A stretch of DNA of 64,000 nt from JAQVEM01 sp964595565 (GTDB taxonomy: Bacteria; Actinomycetota; Humimicrobiia; Humimicrobiales; Humimicrobiaceae). Below the pieces are notes generated by a model. It had not been told where the DNA came from, did not search any database, and saw nothing but the letters and a program-made list of their open reading frames with translations. Shown piece after piece: positions 1 to 9,042 of the stretch. Numbering within the stretch: the first letter of the stretch is position 1; each line of letters begins with the position of its first letter. The stretch covers positions 22,567-86,566 of the forward strand of contig CAZQQX010000002.1 in the NCBI GenBank assembly GCA_964595565.1. The letters run 5' to 3'. A program made the position numbers and the translations under genes.

Positions 1-218
1 AAAGCACGGTAAAAATTATCATCAAATCTTTCAATTTGGACATATTCTATTCTCAGCTCTTCAGCTTTCTTTTTTACCACATTATCTGTAACTTTTCTAC
101 CTCTCCCGGCCGGCCTGTCAACAATAGTAACCACCATATTTACTGAATGTCGTGATTTATATAATTCTTCTAAAAAAGGAACAGAAATGTCCGAAGAACC
201 GAAAAAAATTATCTCCAA
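1..218 (-). CDS. fmt: methionyl-tRNA formyltransferase (N-terminal part, runs off window)
   Basis: About 72 N-terminal codons are present; the gene continues past position 1. Translation begins LEIIFFGSSDISVPFLEEL and reaches DRPAGRGRK, the start of the formyltransferase Rossmann domain and the family's conserved DRPAGRG motif. Fmt transfers a formyl group from 10-formyl-THF to Met-tRNAfMet for initiation. The chosen start is a TTG with AAGGAG just upstream; no ATG fits. It follows def by 16 bases, so the formylase and deformylase acting at opposite ends of N-formylmethionine use are adjacent, as in many bacteria. The function is secure; the start codon is moderately so. Confidence 0.9.
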   Translation of the reverse strand, partial: MEIIFFGSSDISVPFLEELYKSRHSVNMVVTIVDRPAGRGRKVTDNVVKKKAEELRIEYVQIERFDDNFYRA

Positions 219-234
219 TTTAAAACTCCTTAAT

Positions 235-732
235 TCAAATACCCATTTTTATCTCATTGACCATAGACAGAAGCTCACTTCTGGATTTACTATCAAGACG
301 GTCTACATATAAAATCCCATTAAGATGGTCAATTTCATGCTGAAATATTCTCGCCACTAAATCTTCTGCTACTATTACAACATCCTTACCTTTCAAATCT
401 TTTGCTTTTACTTCCACTTTCCTGAACCTCTGAACGCTAAAATCTCTTATTGAATAAATGCTGAGGCATCCCTCTTCAGAATCTATTTTCTCTTTGCCCT
501 TAATCTTAATTTCCGGATTTATAAATGCCTTAATCTCATCACCCATGTTAACCACAATAACTCTTCTGGATACACCTATCTGGGGTGCAGCCAATCCCAC
601 TCCACCTTCTTTTTCCATGGTATCAATCATATCTTTAACCAGGCTTTTCACCTTCCCGTCTATTTTCTCCACACCCCTGCTTTTTTCTCTCAGAACCGGG
701 TCACCTATTTTTCGTATTTTTCTGGCTGACAT
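235..732 (-). CDS. def: peptide deformylase
   Basis: This 165-residue metalloenzyme removes the N-formyl group from new polypeptides. All three family motifs are present: GVGLAAPQIG (about residues 44-53), EEGCLS (86-91, metal-ligand Cys) and QHEIDH (131-136, two His ligands and the catalytic Glu). An upstream in-frame ATG would add 15 residues unlike any Def and would run into priA. The start used here has AAAGGAGG at ideal spacing and gives the normal Def N-terminus (SARKIRKIGDPVLR). It sits 16 bases after priA in the same operon. Confidence 0.95.
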   Translation of the reverse strand: MSARKIRKIGDPVLREKSRGVEKIDGKVKSLVKDMIDTMEKEGGVGLAAPQIGVSRRVIVVNMGDEIKAFINPEIKIKGKEKIDSEEGCLSIYSIRDFSVQRFRKVEVKAKDLKGKDVVIVAEDLVARIFQHEIDHLNGILYVDRLDSKSRSELLSMVNEIKMGI

Positions 733-748
733 AAAACCTCCTTTAAAT

Positions 749-2995
749 TTATAAAATCCATACCGGATCCACATCAATTATTATCCTGTTTTCACTAAAT
801 TTTTTAAATCTCTTTAATATCTCATGAACTGACCTGTTTATTTTAGAAATATCATTTACCTTTATCATTATATGCCATCTGTAAAACATGTTAATCTTTT
901 GAAAAGGCGCGGGAGCCGGCCCCAGAACACTGCAACCATCCCCGGCTATTTTACTTAGCTGCATAAACAGACTTCTTATATCTTTTTTAACCCTGGCTTC
1001 ATCTCTGCCGGATATTATAATATTTACTAAATTAGAGAATGGGGGATATCCCAGCTCCTTTCTATTTTTTAATTCCTGCCCATAAAATAATTCATAATTA
1101 TTCTTAAGTATACTTTTAATTATAGTACTTTCTGGATTATATGTTTGTATTATTACCCTCCCCTTTTTCCTTCTCCCCGTTCTTCCTGCTACCTGGGTTA
1201 CTAGCTGATAAACTCTTTCATTCATATGATAATCAGGAAGAACAAGCATGCCGTCACAGTTAATAATACCAACAAGTGTAACATCTTCAATATCCAGACC
1301 TTTGGCCACCATCTGGGTGCCAATAAGAATGGAACCCCCGGGAGAAATAAACTTTTTAAGTATCTCCTGATGGGATTTCTTTTTCACGGTCACGTCTGAA
1401 TCCATTCTGAGTACAGATGCATCCTTAAACATTGCCTGAAGCCTTGACTGAACTCTCTGAACCCCGACCCCCTTTAAAAATATATTTTCCGACCCGCAAA
1501 CATCACATTTTCCTGTATAGCTTCTTTCCCTGCCACAGTGATGACATACTAACTTCTTAGTATCGCTGTGATAGTTATAAGGAAGATCGCAGGCGGGACA
1601 CTTTGGAACATTGCCACATTTACTGCATATCACAAAATTGCTGTGCCCTCTCCTGTTCAGAAAAATGATTACCTTATTTTTTTTTAATAACTCGCTTTTT
1701 ATTGATTTAAATAATCCACCAGTAACAATTACGTTTTCTTTGTTCCTGTCTATCTTTTTTAAGTCAATTATATCCATCTCCAGCGGGCTGGTGCTCTGAG
1801 CTCTGATGGGAATTTTAATCAGGGTAAAATCTTTTTCTCTTTCAGCCCTGAATCTTGTAACTATGTCGGGTGTAGCACTGCCAAACACAACCGGAATATT
1901 AAACAATTCCCCCATCTTTATTGAAACATCCCCGGTGTTATATCTCACCCCTGTTCCTTCCTTATAAGAGGTATCATGTTCTTCATCAATTATTATTACC
2001 CCCGGATTATTCACCGGAGTAAAAAGTGAGGACCTGGTCCCTATAATTATGTCAAATCTACCTTCCCATATATCCAGCCACCTTTCATATCTTTCTGCTT
2101 CACTCATATTGGAATGGTATACACCTACTCTCCGGCCAAACTCCGATTCAAACCTGTAAAATAATTGTGGTATTAGAGAAATCTCAGGAGTCAGTACAAG
2201 TGCTTTTTTATTCTTTTTTAACACCAGTTTGCAGACACCAATATAAATATCAGTTTTGCCGCTGCCCGCAACACCCTCAATTAGAAATTTGTGAAAAATA
2301 TTTTTATCCAGTGCATCAGCAACGCTTGAAATTGATTCTTTCTGATAATAGTTTAAAGTTATCTTTTTTTTATCCCTGTTCTTATATGGATAATATTCAT
2401 ACCTGAAATCTCTTCTCTGCCTCTGTTTTTTTACAGAGATAATATTTTTGTCCAGAAGAGCCGCCAGGCTGGTACGGTTAGAACCGGTTTCCCTTATTAA
2501 TTTTTCTCTCAAAACCCCGTTATGGGAAAGTAAGTAGTCAATTACTCTCTTTTTTGAATAGTTCTTTTTCCAGTTTATTTCATCCTTAATCCGCTCATAA
2601 TTATCCCTGTTTAAAAAAACATAATCTTTATATTTAAACTGAATTTCGTTACCCGGGGCAGATTTCTTACCCGGAGGTATAAAAAACTTTATAACACTCC
2701 CGAAAGGCTGTATATAATACTGGCTTATCCATTTTATTAGCTCAAGCTTCCTTGAATCAAAAACAGGTTTCCTGTTTAATATCTTCGTGATATCTTTTAT
2801 ATTTCTATCTTCTAATTCTGACTTATCTTTTACTCTGACTACATAACCGGCTTCGATTCTATTATTAAAAGGAACCTGCACCATAATTCCGGTACGGACA
2901 TCCGGAGTTAAATAATGAGGTATGCGGTAGTCAAAAGGATGACTGATGTTAAGGGCTCTTATATCTAAGTAAACCTCTGCATATCTTTCAGGCAT
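749..2995 (-). CDS. priA: primosomal protein N' (replication restart helicase PriA)
   Basis: A 748-residue superfamily 2 helicase that reloads the replisome at stalled forks. It has an N-terminal DNA-binding domain (about 1-200), Walker A GVAGSGKT (241-248), the DEEH box (337-340), and a zinc-binding insertion with eight cysteines (457, 460, 466, 469, 484, 487, 497, 500). C-terminal helicase motifs include GTQMVAKGLD and VAGRTGRR. Many actinobacterial PriA homologues have lost helicase motifs; this one keeps DEEH and the zinc module and looks catalytically complete. The ATG start has no clear Shine-Dalgarno. It lies between metK and def, as in other actinobacterial versions of this cluster. 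Confidence 0.96.
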   Translation of the reverse strand: MPERYAEVYLDIRALNISHPFDYRIPHYLTPDVRTGIMVQVPFNNRIEAGYVVRVKDKSELEDRNIKDITKILNRKPVFDSRKLELIKWISQYYIQPFGSVIKFFIPPGKKSAPGNEIQFKYKDYVFLNRDNYERIKDEINWKKNYSKKRVIDYLLSHNGVLREKLIRETGSNRTSLAALLDKNIISVKKQRQRRDFRYEYYPYKNRDKKKITLNYYQKESISSVADALDKNIFHKFLIEGVAGSGKTDIYIGVCKLVLKKNKKALVLTPEISLIPQLFYRFESEFGRRVGVYHSNMSEAERYERWLDIWEGRFDIIIGTRSSLFTPVNNPGVIIIDEEHDTSYKEGTGVRYNTGDVSIKMGELFNIPVVFGSATPDIVTRFRAEREKDFTLIKIPIRAQSTSPLEMDIIDLKKIDRNKENVIVTGGLFKSIKSELLKKNKVIIFLNRRGHSNFVICSKCGNVPKCPACDLPYNYHSDTKKLVCHHCGRERSYTGKCDVCGSENIFLKGVGVQRVQSRLQAMFKDASVLRMDSDVTVKKKSHQEILKKFISPGGSILIGTQMVAKGLDIEDVTLVGIINCDGMLVLPDYHMNERVYQLVTQVAGRTGRRKKGRVIIQTYNPESTIIKSILKNNYELFYGQELKNRKELGYPPFSNLVNIIISGRDEARVKKDIRSLFMQLSKIAGDGCSVLGPAPAPFQKINMFYRWHIMIKVNDISKINRSVHEILKRFKKFSENRIIIDVDPVWIL

Positions 2996-3028
2996 TTTGA
3001 TAATTTATATTCATTCAAATCTAAATAA

Positions 3029-4234
3029 TTACTTAAGACCAAGGAAGCCTTTAATTTCTTCAACTTTATCCAGTTTTTCCCAGGTAAAATCTCTATCATG
3101 TCTTCCAAAATGTCCATAAGCCGCAGTCTTCCTGTAAATCGGCTTTAACAGATTAAGATTTTTTATAATTGCTGCCGGCCTTAAGTCAAATATTTCTTTT
3201 ACTGCTTTCTCAATTTTTTTAATATCTACCTTTTCGGTACCAAATGCATCCACCATAACCGATACCGGGTGCGATACACCTATAGCATAGGCTATTTCTA
3301 ACTCAAGCCTGTCAGCTGCCCCACTGGCCACCAGATTTTTTGCTACATATCTTGCCGCATAAGCAGCGGACCTATCAACCTTGGAAGGGTCTTTCCCTGA
3401 GAAACACCCACCTCCATGTCTTGCCATTCCTCCGTAAGTATCTATAATTATTTTCCTTCCTGTGAGCCCGGTATCACCCATTGGTCCACCGATAGTAAAC
3501 TCTCCGGTAGGATTAACAAATAATTTCAAATTTTTACTCAGATATTCAACGGGAATAATTGGTTTTATTACGAACTCTTTCATATCAGGTTTTATCTGGG
3601 ATTCTATATCTATATGTGGCGCATGCTGCGCCGCAATAACAATTGTTTCAACTGAAACCGGCCTATCATTCTCGTACCTTACAGTCACCTGCGATTTACC
3701 GTCAGGCCTGAGGTATGGTAGAATTCCTGCTTTTCTCACTTCAGATAAACGATGTGCCAGTTTATGAGCGAGCTGGATTGGCAGAGGCATAAATTCTTCT
3801 GTTTCATTACAGGCATAACCGAACATCATTCCCTGATCGCCGGCACCCTGGGAATCAAACTCATCCTCGTAGCCATTTCCAACTCTGGCTTCATAGGCAT
3901 TGTTGATACCCTGGGATATATTAGAAGATTGTTTTCCAATAGAGCAAATAACTCCACAGGTATCGCAATCAAATCCATATTTTGCTCTGGTGTATCCTAT
4001 GTCCCTTACCACTTCCCTGACAATATCAGGTATTTCTACATAAGTTGAAGTAGTAACTTCCCCCGCCACGATTACTATGCCTGTCTTGAGCAAAGTTTCA
4101 ACAGCAGTCCTGCATCCGGGATCATCGGCTATCATAGCATCAAGAATTGCATCGGAGATCTGGTCGGCCATTTTATCCGGATGCCCTTCGGTAACTGATT
4201 CCGAAGTAAACAGGAAATTATTCTTCTTTATCAT
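3029..4234 (-). CDS. metK: S-adenosylmethionine synthetase
   Basis: A 401-residue enzyme making SAM from methionine and ATP. Family signatures are SVTEGHPDKMADQISDAI near residues 13-30, GAGDQGMMFGYA and the GGGCFSGKDPSKVDRS loop. The start has a strong AGGAGG six bases upstream. Only 31 bases separate it from coaBC, too little for a SAM riboswitch, so expression should follow the operon. SAM made here feeds methylations and polyamine synthesis; the by-product MTA would be handled by the phosphorylase encoded near 40 kb. Confidence 0.98.
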   Translation of the reverse strand: MIKKNNFLFTSESVTEGHPDKMADQISDAILDAMIADDPGCRTAVETLLKTGIVIVAGEVTTSTYVEIPDIVREVVRDIGYTRAKYGFDCDTCGVICSIGKQSSNISQGINNAYEARVGNGYEDEFDSQGAGDQGMMFGYACNETEEFMPLPIQLAHKLAHRLSEVRKAGILPYLRPDGKSQVTVRYENDRPVSVETIVIAAQHAPHIDIESQIKPDMKEFVIKPIIPVEYLSKNLKLFVNPTGEFTIGGPMGDTGLTGRKIIIDTYGGMARHGGGCFSGKDPSKVDRSAAYAARYVAKNLVASGAADRLELEIAYAIGVSHPVSVMVDAFGTEKVDIKKIEKAVKEIFDLRPAAIIKNLNLLKPIYRKTAAYGHFGRHDRDFTWEKLDKVEEIKGFLGLK

Positions 4235-4265
4235 TATTCCTCCTATTTATTTTTGCCTCTTTTTC

Positions 4266-5486
4266 TCATCTATCAAAATTTTTTATAATCTCATCCCAGA
4301 TGCCTCTGGCAATGATTCTTTTTTTATCCCTCTCAAGCTTCTTTACAGAAATGCCATATTTTATTATGCTAACCTCATTATAATCACTTTCCATCCCTAT
4401 ACCTTCTTTAGATATATCATTAACAATAATCATATCAACATTCCTGTCTTTAAATTTTTCCCCGATTTCCTCATCACTGCTTCCATGCTCCGCGGCAAAA
4501 CCAACCAGGTACTGATTTTTCTTCTTTTTCTTACCCAAAAATTTAAGAATATCCTCATTTTCCTTAAATCTTATTCTGGATAATATATCATCTTTTTTCT
4601 TTAACTTAAAATTATATTTCTTCAGAGGTACTATATCGCTTACAGCTGCTGTCATTATTATAATATCACCATTTTTAAAATACTTAAGCAGTGACTTCTT
4701 CATATCTTCCGTGCTTTCTACATTCTCAACTTTAACTCCGTATGGTCTGGCAATACTTTTAGCCGCACTTATAAGAACCACCTCCCGGGCACCCCTGAAG
4801 TAAGCTTCCTCGGCCAGAGCATAGCCCATTTTGCCACTCGATTTATTAGAGATGTATCTAACAGCATCAATAAACTCTCTGGTACCCCCGGCTGTGACTA
4901 TTACCTTCCTGCCCCTGAGGTCTCTGCTGTAAAACAGCAACTCTTTAAGTCTTTCAATTATTACGCCTTCATCTTCAAGCCTTCCCGTACCTGTTTCACC
5001 ACAGGCAAGTCTGCCACTCTTCGGCCCTACAAAAAAATATTTTCCGCTTTCTTTTAATCTCCGGATATTATCCTGAATTATATTATCAAGATACATGCTT
5101 TCATTCATCGCAGGCGCTATCAGAACAGGACATCTTGCAGCCACTGCCGCTGTTGTAAGAAAATTATCTCCGATACCATAAGAGAGTTTTGATATTACAT
5201 CAGCCGAAGCCGGGGCAATTAAAAAAATATCCGCACTATGTGAAATATATATATGACCGATTCTATTTTGATTTGCAAACTGGTCCACAATTGTTTTATT
5301 TCCAGAAGTTGAGCTGAATGTAATGGGAGATATAAAATTAAGAGCATTCGGGGTCATTACCGGAATCACACTTGCACCCTTGCCGGTCAATCTACTACAA
5401 ATTGAGGCTGATTTATATGCAGCAATAGATGCAGTTATTCCGAGGATTATCTTTTTATTGAAAAAAATTGATTTCTCAGAAGCCAA
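4266..5486 (-). CDS. coaBC: bifunctional phosphopantothenoylcysteine decarboxylase / phosphopantothenate-cysteine ligase
   Basis: A 406-residue fusion performing two consecutive steps of coenzyme A synthesis. The N-terminal CoaC flavoprotein half shows GITASIAAYKSA, the PAMNESMY substrate motif and the CGETGTGRLED region. The C-terminal CoaB half begins near VIVTAGGTREFIDAVR and contains SNKSSGKMGYALAEE and LVGFAAE. The start is TTG, with AAAGGA about 11 bases upstream inside the 3' end of rpoZ; the two genes are two bases apart, implying coupled translation. Order rpoZ-coaBC-metK matches actinobacteria. Confidence 0.96.
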   Translation of the reverse strand: MASEKSIFFNKKIILGITASIAAYKSASICSRLTGKGASVIPVMTPNALNFISPITFSSTSGNKTIVDQFANQNRIGHIYISHSADIFLIAPASADVISKLSYGIGDNFLTTAAVAARCPVLIAPAMNESMYLDNIIQDNIRRLKESGKYFFVGPKSGRLACGETGTGRLEDEGVIIERLKELLFYSRDLRGRKVIVTAGGTREFIDAVRYISNKSSGKMGYALAEEAYFRGAREVVLISAAKSIARPYGVKVENVESTEDMKKSLLKYFKNGDIIIMTAAVSDIVPLKKYNFKLKKKDDILSRIRFKENEDILKFLGKKKKKNQYLVGFAAEHGSSDEEIGEKFKDRNVDMIIVNDISKEGIGMESDYNEVSIIKYGISVKKLERDKKRIIARGIWDEIIKNFDR

Positions 5487-5488
5487 AT

Positions 5489-5728
5489 TTACGCATTTTC
5501 CTTTTTCTTATTAAAAGTTACTTTCTCTTCTTTTATTTCATTAAAAGCAATCTCCAGCGGGTCATGTGATTCAATATCAACCAGCGGCTTTATCACGCTA
5601 ATTCTTTCCATATTCTTCTGTGCTGATAAATATTCACCAAGTTCTCTTGCTCTTTTGGCTACTGCTATACATAATTTATATTTACTGCCCACGCTCTTTA
5701 TATATTCATCAAGATACTGTATTTTCAT
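5489..5728 (-). CDS. rpoZ: DNA-directed RNA polymerase omega subunit
   Basis: 79 residues, normal for omega. It shows the conserved core LCIAVAKRARELGEY and the C-terminal DPLEIAFNEIKEEKV segment. Omega helps fold and assemble the beta' subunit. It lies between gmk and coaBC as in actinobacteria and many other bacteria, 7 bases after gmk. No Shine-Dalgarno is evident before its ATG, consistent with translational coupling to gmk (inference). Confidence 0.94.
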   Translation of the reverse strand: MKIQYLDEYIKSVGSKYKLCIAVAKRARELGEYLSAQKNMERISVIKPLVDIESHDPLEIAFNEIKEEKVTFNKKKENA

Positions 5729-5735
5729 TATTTAT

Positions 5736-6305
5736 TTAATCCTCCCGTTTGCGAGCATCCAAAACTTTTTTTAAATTAATCAAAGCTTCATTATAATTAC
5801 TATTTACAATTATGCAATCGTAATATTTCTCATACTTAATTTCTTCCCTGGCAATTTCCAGTCTTTTGTTTACTTCCTCCTGATTCTCGACCCCTCTCTT
5901 TTTAATTCGTCTTTCTAACTCATCAAATGAAGAAGTTGTAATAAAAATAAGGTAAACATCTTTTAATTTCTCAACAACCTGCATCGCACCATGGACCTCA
6001 ATCACCAGTATAACATTCTTACCCTCTTCCAGCTTCTCAGTTACGAATTTTTTAGGGGTCCCGTACAAATATCCTCCGTAAGATGTCCATTCCAGTAACA
6101 TATCTTTTTCTACAAGTTCATAAAATTCATTCCTTGTTATAAAATGATAGTGTTCACCATATTTTTCATCAGCCCTTCTGGGCCTTGTAGTAACAGAAAT
6201 TGATCTAATAAAATCATCTGATTCCTTTACTATATCATTTACCAGGCTGCTCTTACCTGAACCGGAAGGTCCGGAAATAATAAATAATTTTCTCCTGCTT
6301 GCCAT
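5736..6305 (-). CDS. gmk: guanylate kinase
   Basis: A 189-residue P-loop kinase converting GMP to GDP. The P-loop GPSGSGKSSL lies at about residues 11-20; the GMP-binding region includes SVTTRPRRADEKYGEHYHF, followed by YGTPKKFV. Length and motif order are standard. It is 23 bases downstream of mihF in the same operon. Confidence 0.97.
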   Translation of the reverse strand: MASRRKLFIISGPSGSGKSSLVNDIVKESDDFIRSISVTTRPRRADEKYGEHYHFITRNEFYELVEKDMLLEWTSYGGYLYGTPKKFVTEKLEEGKNVILVIEVHGAMQVVEKLKDVYLIFITTSSFDELERRIKKRGVENQEEVNKRLEIAREEIKYEKYYDCIIVNSNYNEALINLKKVLDARKRED

Positions 6306-6328
6306 AGAAGTATTTAAGATGTCCCGAT

Positions 6329-6649
6329 TTAATTAATTTTGAAAAACTGATAAAAATTACACTTTTGATTTTTGCCCAGGCCTCCAACTGTTTTATTAGG
6401 GCTTATTTTTAAGCTCTTTAAAATCTTTAAAGCATTTACTCTTCCATTACCAGGTAGCGCGCCCACTAAATCCAGGACTTTCATATTGCTTATATATTTT
6501 TCAAAGAGTTCCCTGTTTTTGAAAAGCACTTTTATATCTGTTTTCTCCTCTTTAAGCATATCTTTTATCTCGGCTCTTTTTTTCCTTATCAACCTCGCTT
6601 TTTCCAGCCCCTTTTTTCTATCACCTTCGCTTAAATTATTTAAAGACAT
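6329..6649 (-). CDS. mihF: integration host factor, actinobacterial type (mIHF)
   Basis: A 106-residue protein with the mIHF pattern: a long basic N-terminal helix (LEKARLIRKKRAEIKDMLK) and a helix-two-turn-helix core (KVLDLVGALPGNGRVNALKIL, then GGLGKNQ). mIHF is an actinobacterial nucleoid protein unrelated to HU/IHF; it was identified as the host factor for mycobacteriophage L5 integration. The start has GGGAG upstream. Location next to gmk is the same as in Mycobacterium. This gene is a main reason for placing the organism near Actinomycetota. Confidence 0.9.
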   Translation of the reverse strand: MSLNNLSEGDRKKGLEKARLIRKKRAEIKDMLKEEKTDIKVLFKNRELFEKYISNMKVLDLVGALPGNGRVNALKILKSLKISPNKTVGGLGKNQKCNFYQFFKIN

Positions 6650-6737
6650 GCAGCTCCCTTTGATATAAAAAAATTAGATACATTAGAGTATACAAATATA
6701 TATATTTAATATCAACTTTTTTCATCAACTAATCCGA

Positions 6738-7343
6738 TTAAATATTTTTTTTGCTGCCGGGATACTCCAGTGGATATTTTTCCTTACATAGTCTGCAATC
6801 TGAAGGTTTATACTTATCAATATCTAACTTAATTAAATAATAGTATGGACACTTAAATTTCAATTTTTCCGAACGGTCTACGATACTTAACACCGCTTTT
6901 ACCGTGGCACCATACTCCTCGCATATATCTATTACCTCTTTTACAGAACCGCCGGTGGTAATTACATCTTCAGCAATTATAACTCCTTCCCCCTGTCTAA
7001 TTCCAAAACCTCTCCTCAGTTCCATATTCGAATCTTTTCTTTCAGCAAAAATCATCCTTAGCCCTGCTATATATGAAAGCATATAACCCCAGAGTATCCC
7101 GCCAATTGCCGGTGATATTATGGTATTTACCTTTTTTATATCAATTTCTCCTTCTATTATTTCCAGGACCTTACCGGCGAGTTTAAAAGTAATGTCAGGA
7201 TACTGCAGAAGCCGGGCACACTGTAAGTAATAATCACTGTGATAACCCGAGGTTAATTTAAAATGACCTTTCATTATGGAACCTGTTTCCTTTAATATTT
7301 TAAATATATCAATTCCCTCAACCTGGTTTATCACTTTAATCAT
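6738..7343 (-). CDS. pyrE: orotate phosphoribosyltransferase
   Basis: A 201-residue enzyme joining orotate and PRPP to give OMP. The PRPP-binding loop VIIAEDVITTGGSVKEVID is clear, with KLTSGYHSDYYLQ near the N-terminus. A C-terminal extension carries CRLCKEKYP, seen in the longer OPRT subfamily. It overlaps the end of pyrF by four bases. The 88 bases between pyrE and mihF are very AT-rich and hold no clear promoter or terminator. Confidence 0.95.
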   Translation of the reverse strand: MIKVINQVEGIDIFKILKETGSIMKGHFKLTSGYHSDYYLQCARLLQYPDITFKLAGKVLEIIEGEIDIKKVNTIISPAIGGILWGYMLSYIAGLRMIFAERKDSNMELRRGFGIRQGEGVIIAEDVITTGGSVKEVIDICEEYGATVKAVLSIVDRSEKLKFKCPYYYLIKLDIDKYKPSDCRLCKEKYPLEYPGSKKNI

Positions 7344-8080
7344 AAATGTATGCCCCTTTCTATCTCTACTAAAAACTTATCTATTGTTTCCGGTACATTA
7401 TTTTTAGTTGTAATAGAGCGACCCGCAATTATAAAGTCCGCTCCTCCTGATATTGCTTCTCCCGGTGTATTTATTCTCTTCTGGTCACCCGCTGAATCCC
7501 CGGGAAGCCTTACGCCGGGAGTGGCTATATAAAAATCACTGCCTATTTTTTCTCTTACCATTTCTACTTCATTGGGGGAGCATATTATCCCATCCATACC
7601 CGACCTAACAGCAATCTCTGATAAATTTAAAACCGAACTTAAAAAATTATCCCTGAATCCCAGATTTTTAATATCGCTATCATCAAGGCTGGTAAGTACG
7701 GTTACTCCAAAAAGAACCGGCTTTAATTTATTTTTTAATTTTGCCTGTTCTTCAACGGCCTTTCTTGTTCTTGCAAGCATCTGCCTTCCGCCAAGAGTAT
7801 GAACTGTAACAGCACTTACATCAAGATTTACTATGGCCGCCGCTGCACTACTTACAGTATTGGGGATATCCATAAGCTTTGCATCAAGCATTACCCGGTA
7901 GCCAAAACTTTTTACAGTACCGATAATACCTGTACCCAGACTGTATAGTAACTGGAGCCCTATTTTTAAAGTGGATACTTTACCGGATATATTTTTACAC
8001 AGTTTTATAACGTCTTTCTTACTACTGCTGTCAATGCTTATAATCAACCTATCCTTTAATAATAATTTTTTATCTCTCAT
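7340..8080 (-). CDS. pyrF: orotidine 5'-phosphate decarboxylase
   Basis: 246 residues, catalysing the last step of UMP synthesis. The catalytic DAKLMDIPNT (D-x-K-x-x-D) is present near residue 66, and the C-terminal phosphate-binding part reads TPGVRLPG and FIIAGRSIT. It is a group I enzyme, unlike the PyrF of mycobacteria which is a longer type (family knowledge). It overlaps both neighbours by four bases, a sign of tight coupling. Confidence 0.96.
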   Translation of the reverse strand: MRDKKLLLKDRLIISIDSSSKKDVIKLCKNISGKVSTLKIGLQLLYSLGTGIIGTVKSFGYRVMLDAKLMDIPNTVSSAAAAIVNLDVSAVTVHTLGGRQMLARTRKAVEEQAKLKNKLKPVLFGVTVLTSLDDSDIKNLGFRDNFLSSVLNLSEIAVRSGMDGIICSPNEVEMVREKIGSDFYIATPGVRLPGDSAGDQKRINTPGEAISGGADFIIAGRSITTKNNVPETIDKFLVEIERGIHL

Positions 8081-9042
8081 ATTTTGAGTTTTCCTATTAT
8101 TTCATTGATATCATGTATTTTTTTATTTTTAAGATAATCTATTAATCCATCCAGTATCCTCTTTCCTATATCATACTGAACAAAGTTCGCTGTTCCAATA
8201 CCAATTGCACTCGCGCCTGCTACCAGAAACTCCAGTGCATCTTCTGTGCTGAAAATACCTCCCATTCCGATAACGGGAAGAATTTTTTCGCGTGACAGAG
8301 AGTACACGCTGGCAAGAGCAACTGGTTTTATCGCCGGCCCCGAAAGTCCGCCCGTAACACTGGCCAATTTCGGTTTAAATGTCTCAATATCTATGGCCAT
8401 GCCCAACAGAGTATTTATAATTGATACTGCTTCGGCCCCACCTTTCTCTGCAGCTTTCGCAGCCTCAATTAAATTATGCTGATTGGGGCTCAATTTTGCT
8501 ATTACTGGAAATTTTAAAATTTGTACCACTGATTTTACTATTTTCTTTACTTCCGAAGGTCTGGTACTAAAGGCCATACCTCCCCTCTCAACATTGGGAC
8601 AGGAAAGATTAAGTTCCACCGCTATAATTTTTTTCTTTATGTCCGAGATTTTATAAGCCAGCATATTAAACTCTTCAAGATCCTGGCCGAATATACTTAA
8701 AATGATTTTTAATCCCAGCTTTTCAGCCCTTGGGAGGTGATTTCTTATAAATTTATCTATGCCATCATTCTGGAGTCCAATGGAATTTAACATTCCCCCC
8801 ATTGTCTCACAAATTCTTGGTGGAGAATTGCCGTCTCTGGGTTTTAGCGAATAACTCTTTGTGGTCACTCCCCCCAGTAAAGAAGTATCGTAAAAATTAT
8901 GATACTCCTCGCCATAGCCAAAAGTACCGGAGCACATAACTACCGGATTATTTAATCTTATATCCCCGAGCTCCACCACAAGCTTCGGGTTATTACCGGC
9001 ATTATCTTCAACATAAGGAAAAAGCCTGTTTCCCTCAGTCAA
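8077..9042 (-). CDS. pyrD: dihydroorotate dehydrogenase, class 1B catalytic subunit
   Basis: A 321-residue FMN flavoprotein oxidising dihydroorotate to orotate. ELNLSCPNV carries the catalytic cysteine typical of class 1, followed by GGMAFSTRP, and the C-terminal FMN phosphate site is GMGGIFSTEDALEFLVAGA. There is no N-terminal membrane segment, and pyrK lies directly upstream, so this is the NAD-linked class 1B heterotetramer rather than the quinone-linked class 2. The start is TTG with a strong AAGGGAGG, inside the end of pyrK. Confidence 0.95.
   Translation of the reverse strand: MTEGNRLFPYVEDNAGNNPKLVVELGDIRLNNPVVMCSGTFGYGEEYHNFYDTSLLGGVTTKSYSLKPRDGNSPPRICETMGGMLNSIGLQNDGIDKFIRNHLPRAEKLGLKIILSIFGQDLEEFNMLAYKISDIKKKIIAVELNLSCPNVERGGMAFSTRPSEVKKIVKSVVQILKFPVIAKLSPNQHNLIEAAKAAEKGGAEAVSIINTLLGMAIDIETFKPKLASVTGGLSGPAIKPVALASVYSLSREKILPVIGMGGIFSTEDALEFLVAGASAIGIGTANFVQYDIGKRILDGLIDYLKNKKIHDINEIIGKLKI

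Noticed and set aside
4235..4265. SAM riboswitch before metK
   Set aside because: The gap to coaBC is only 31 bases and contains just a ribosome site.
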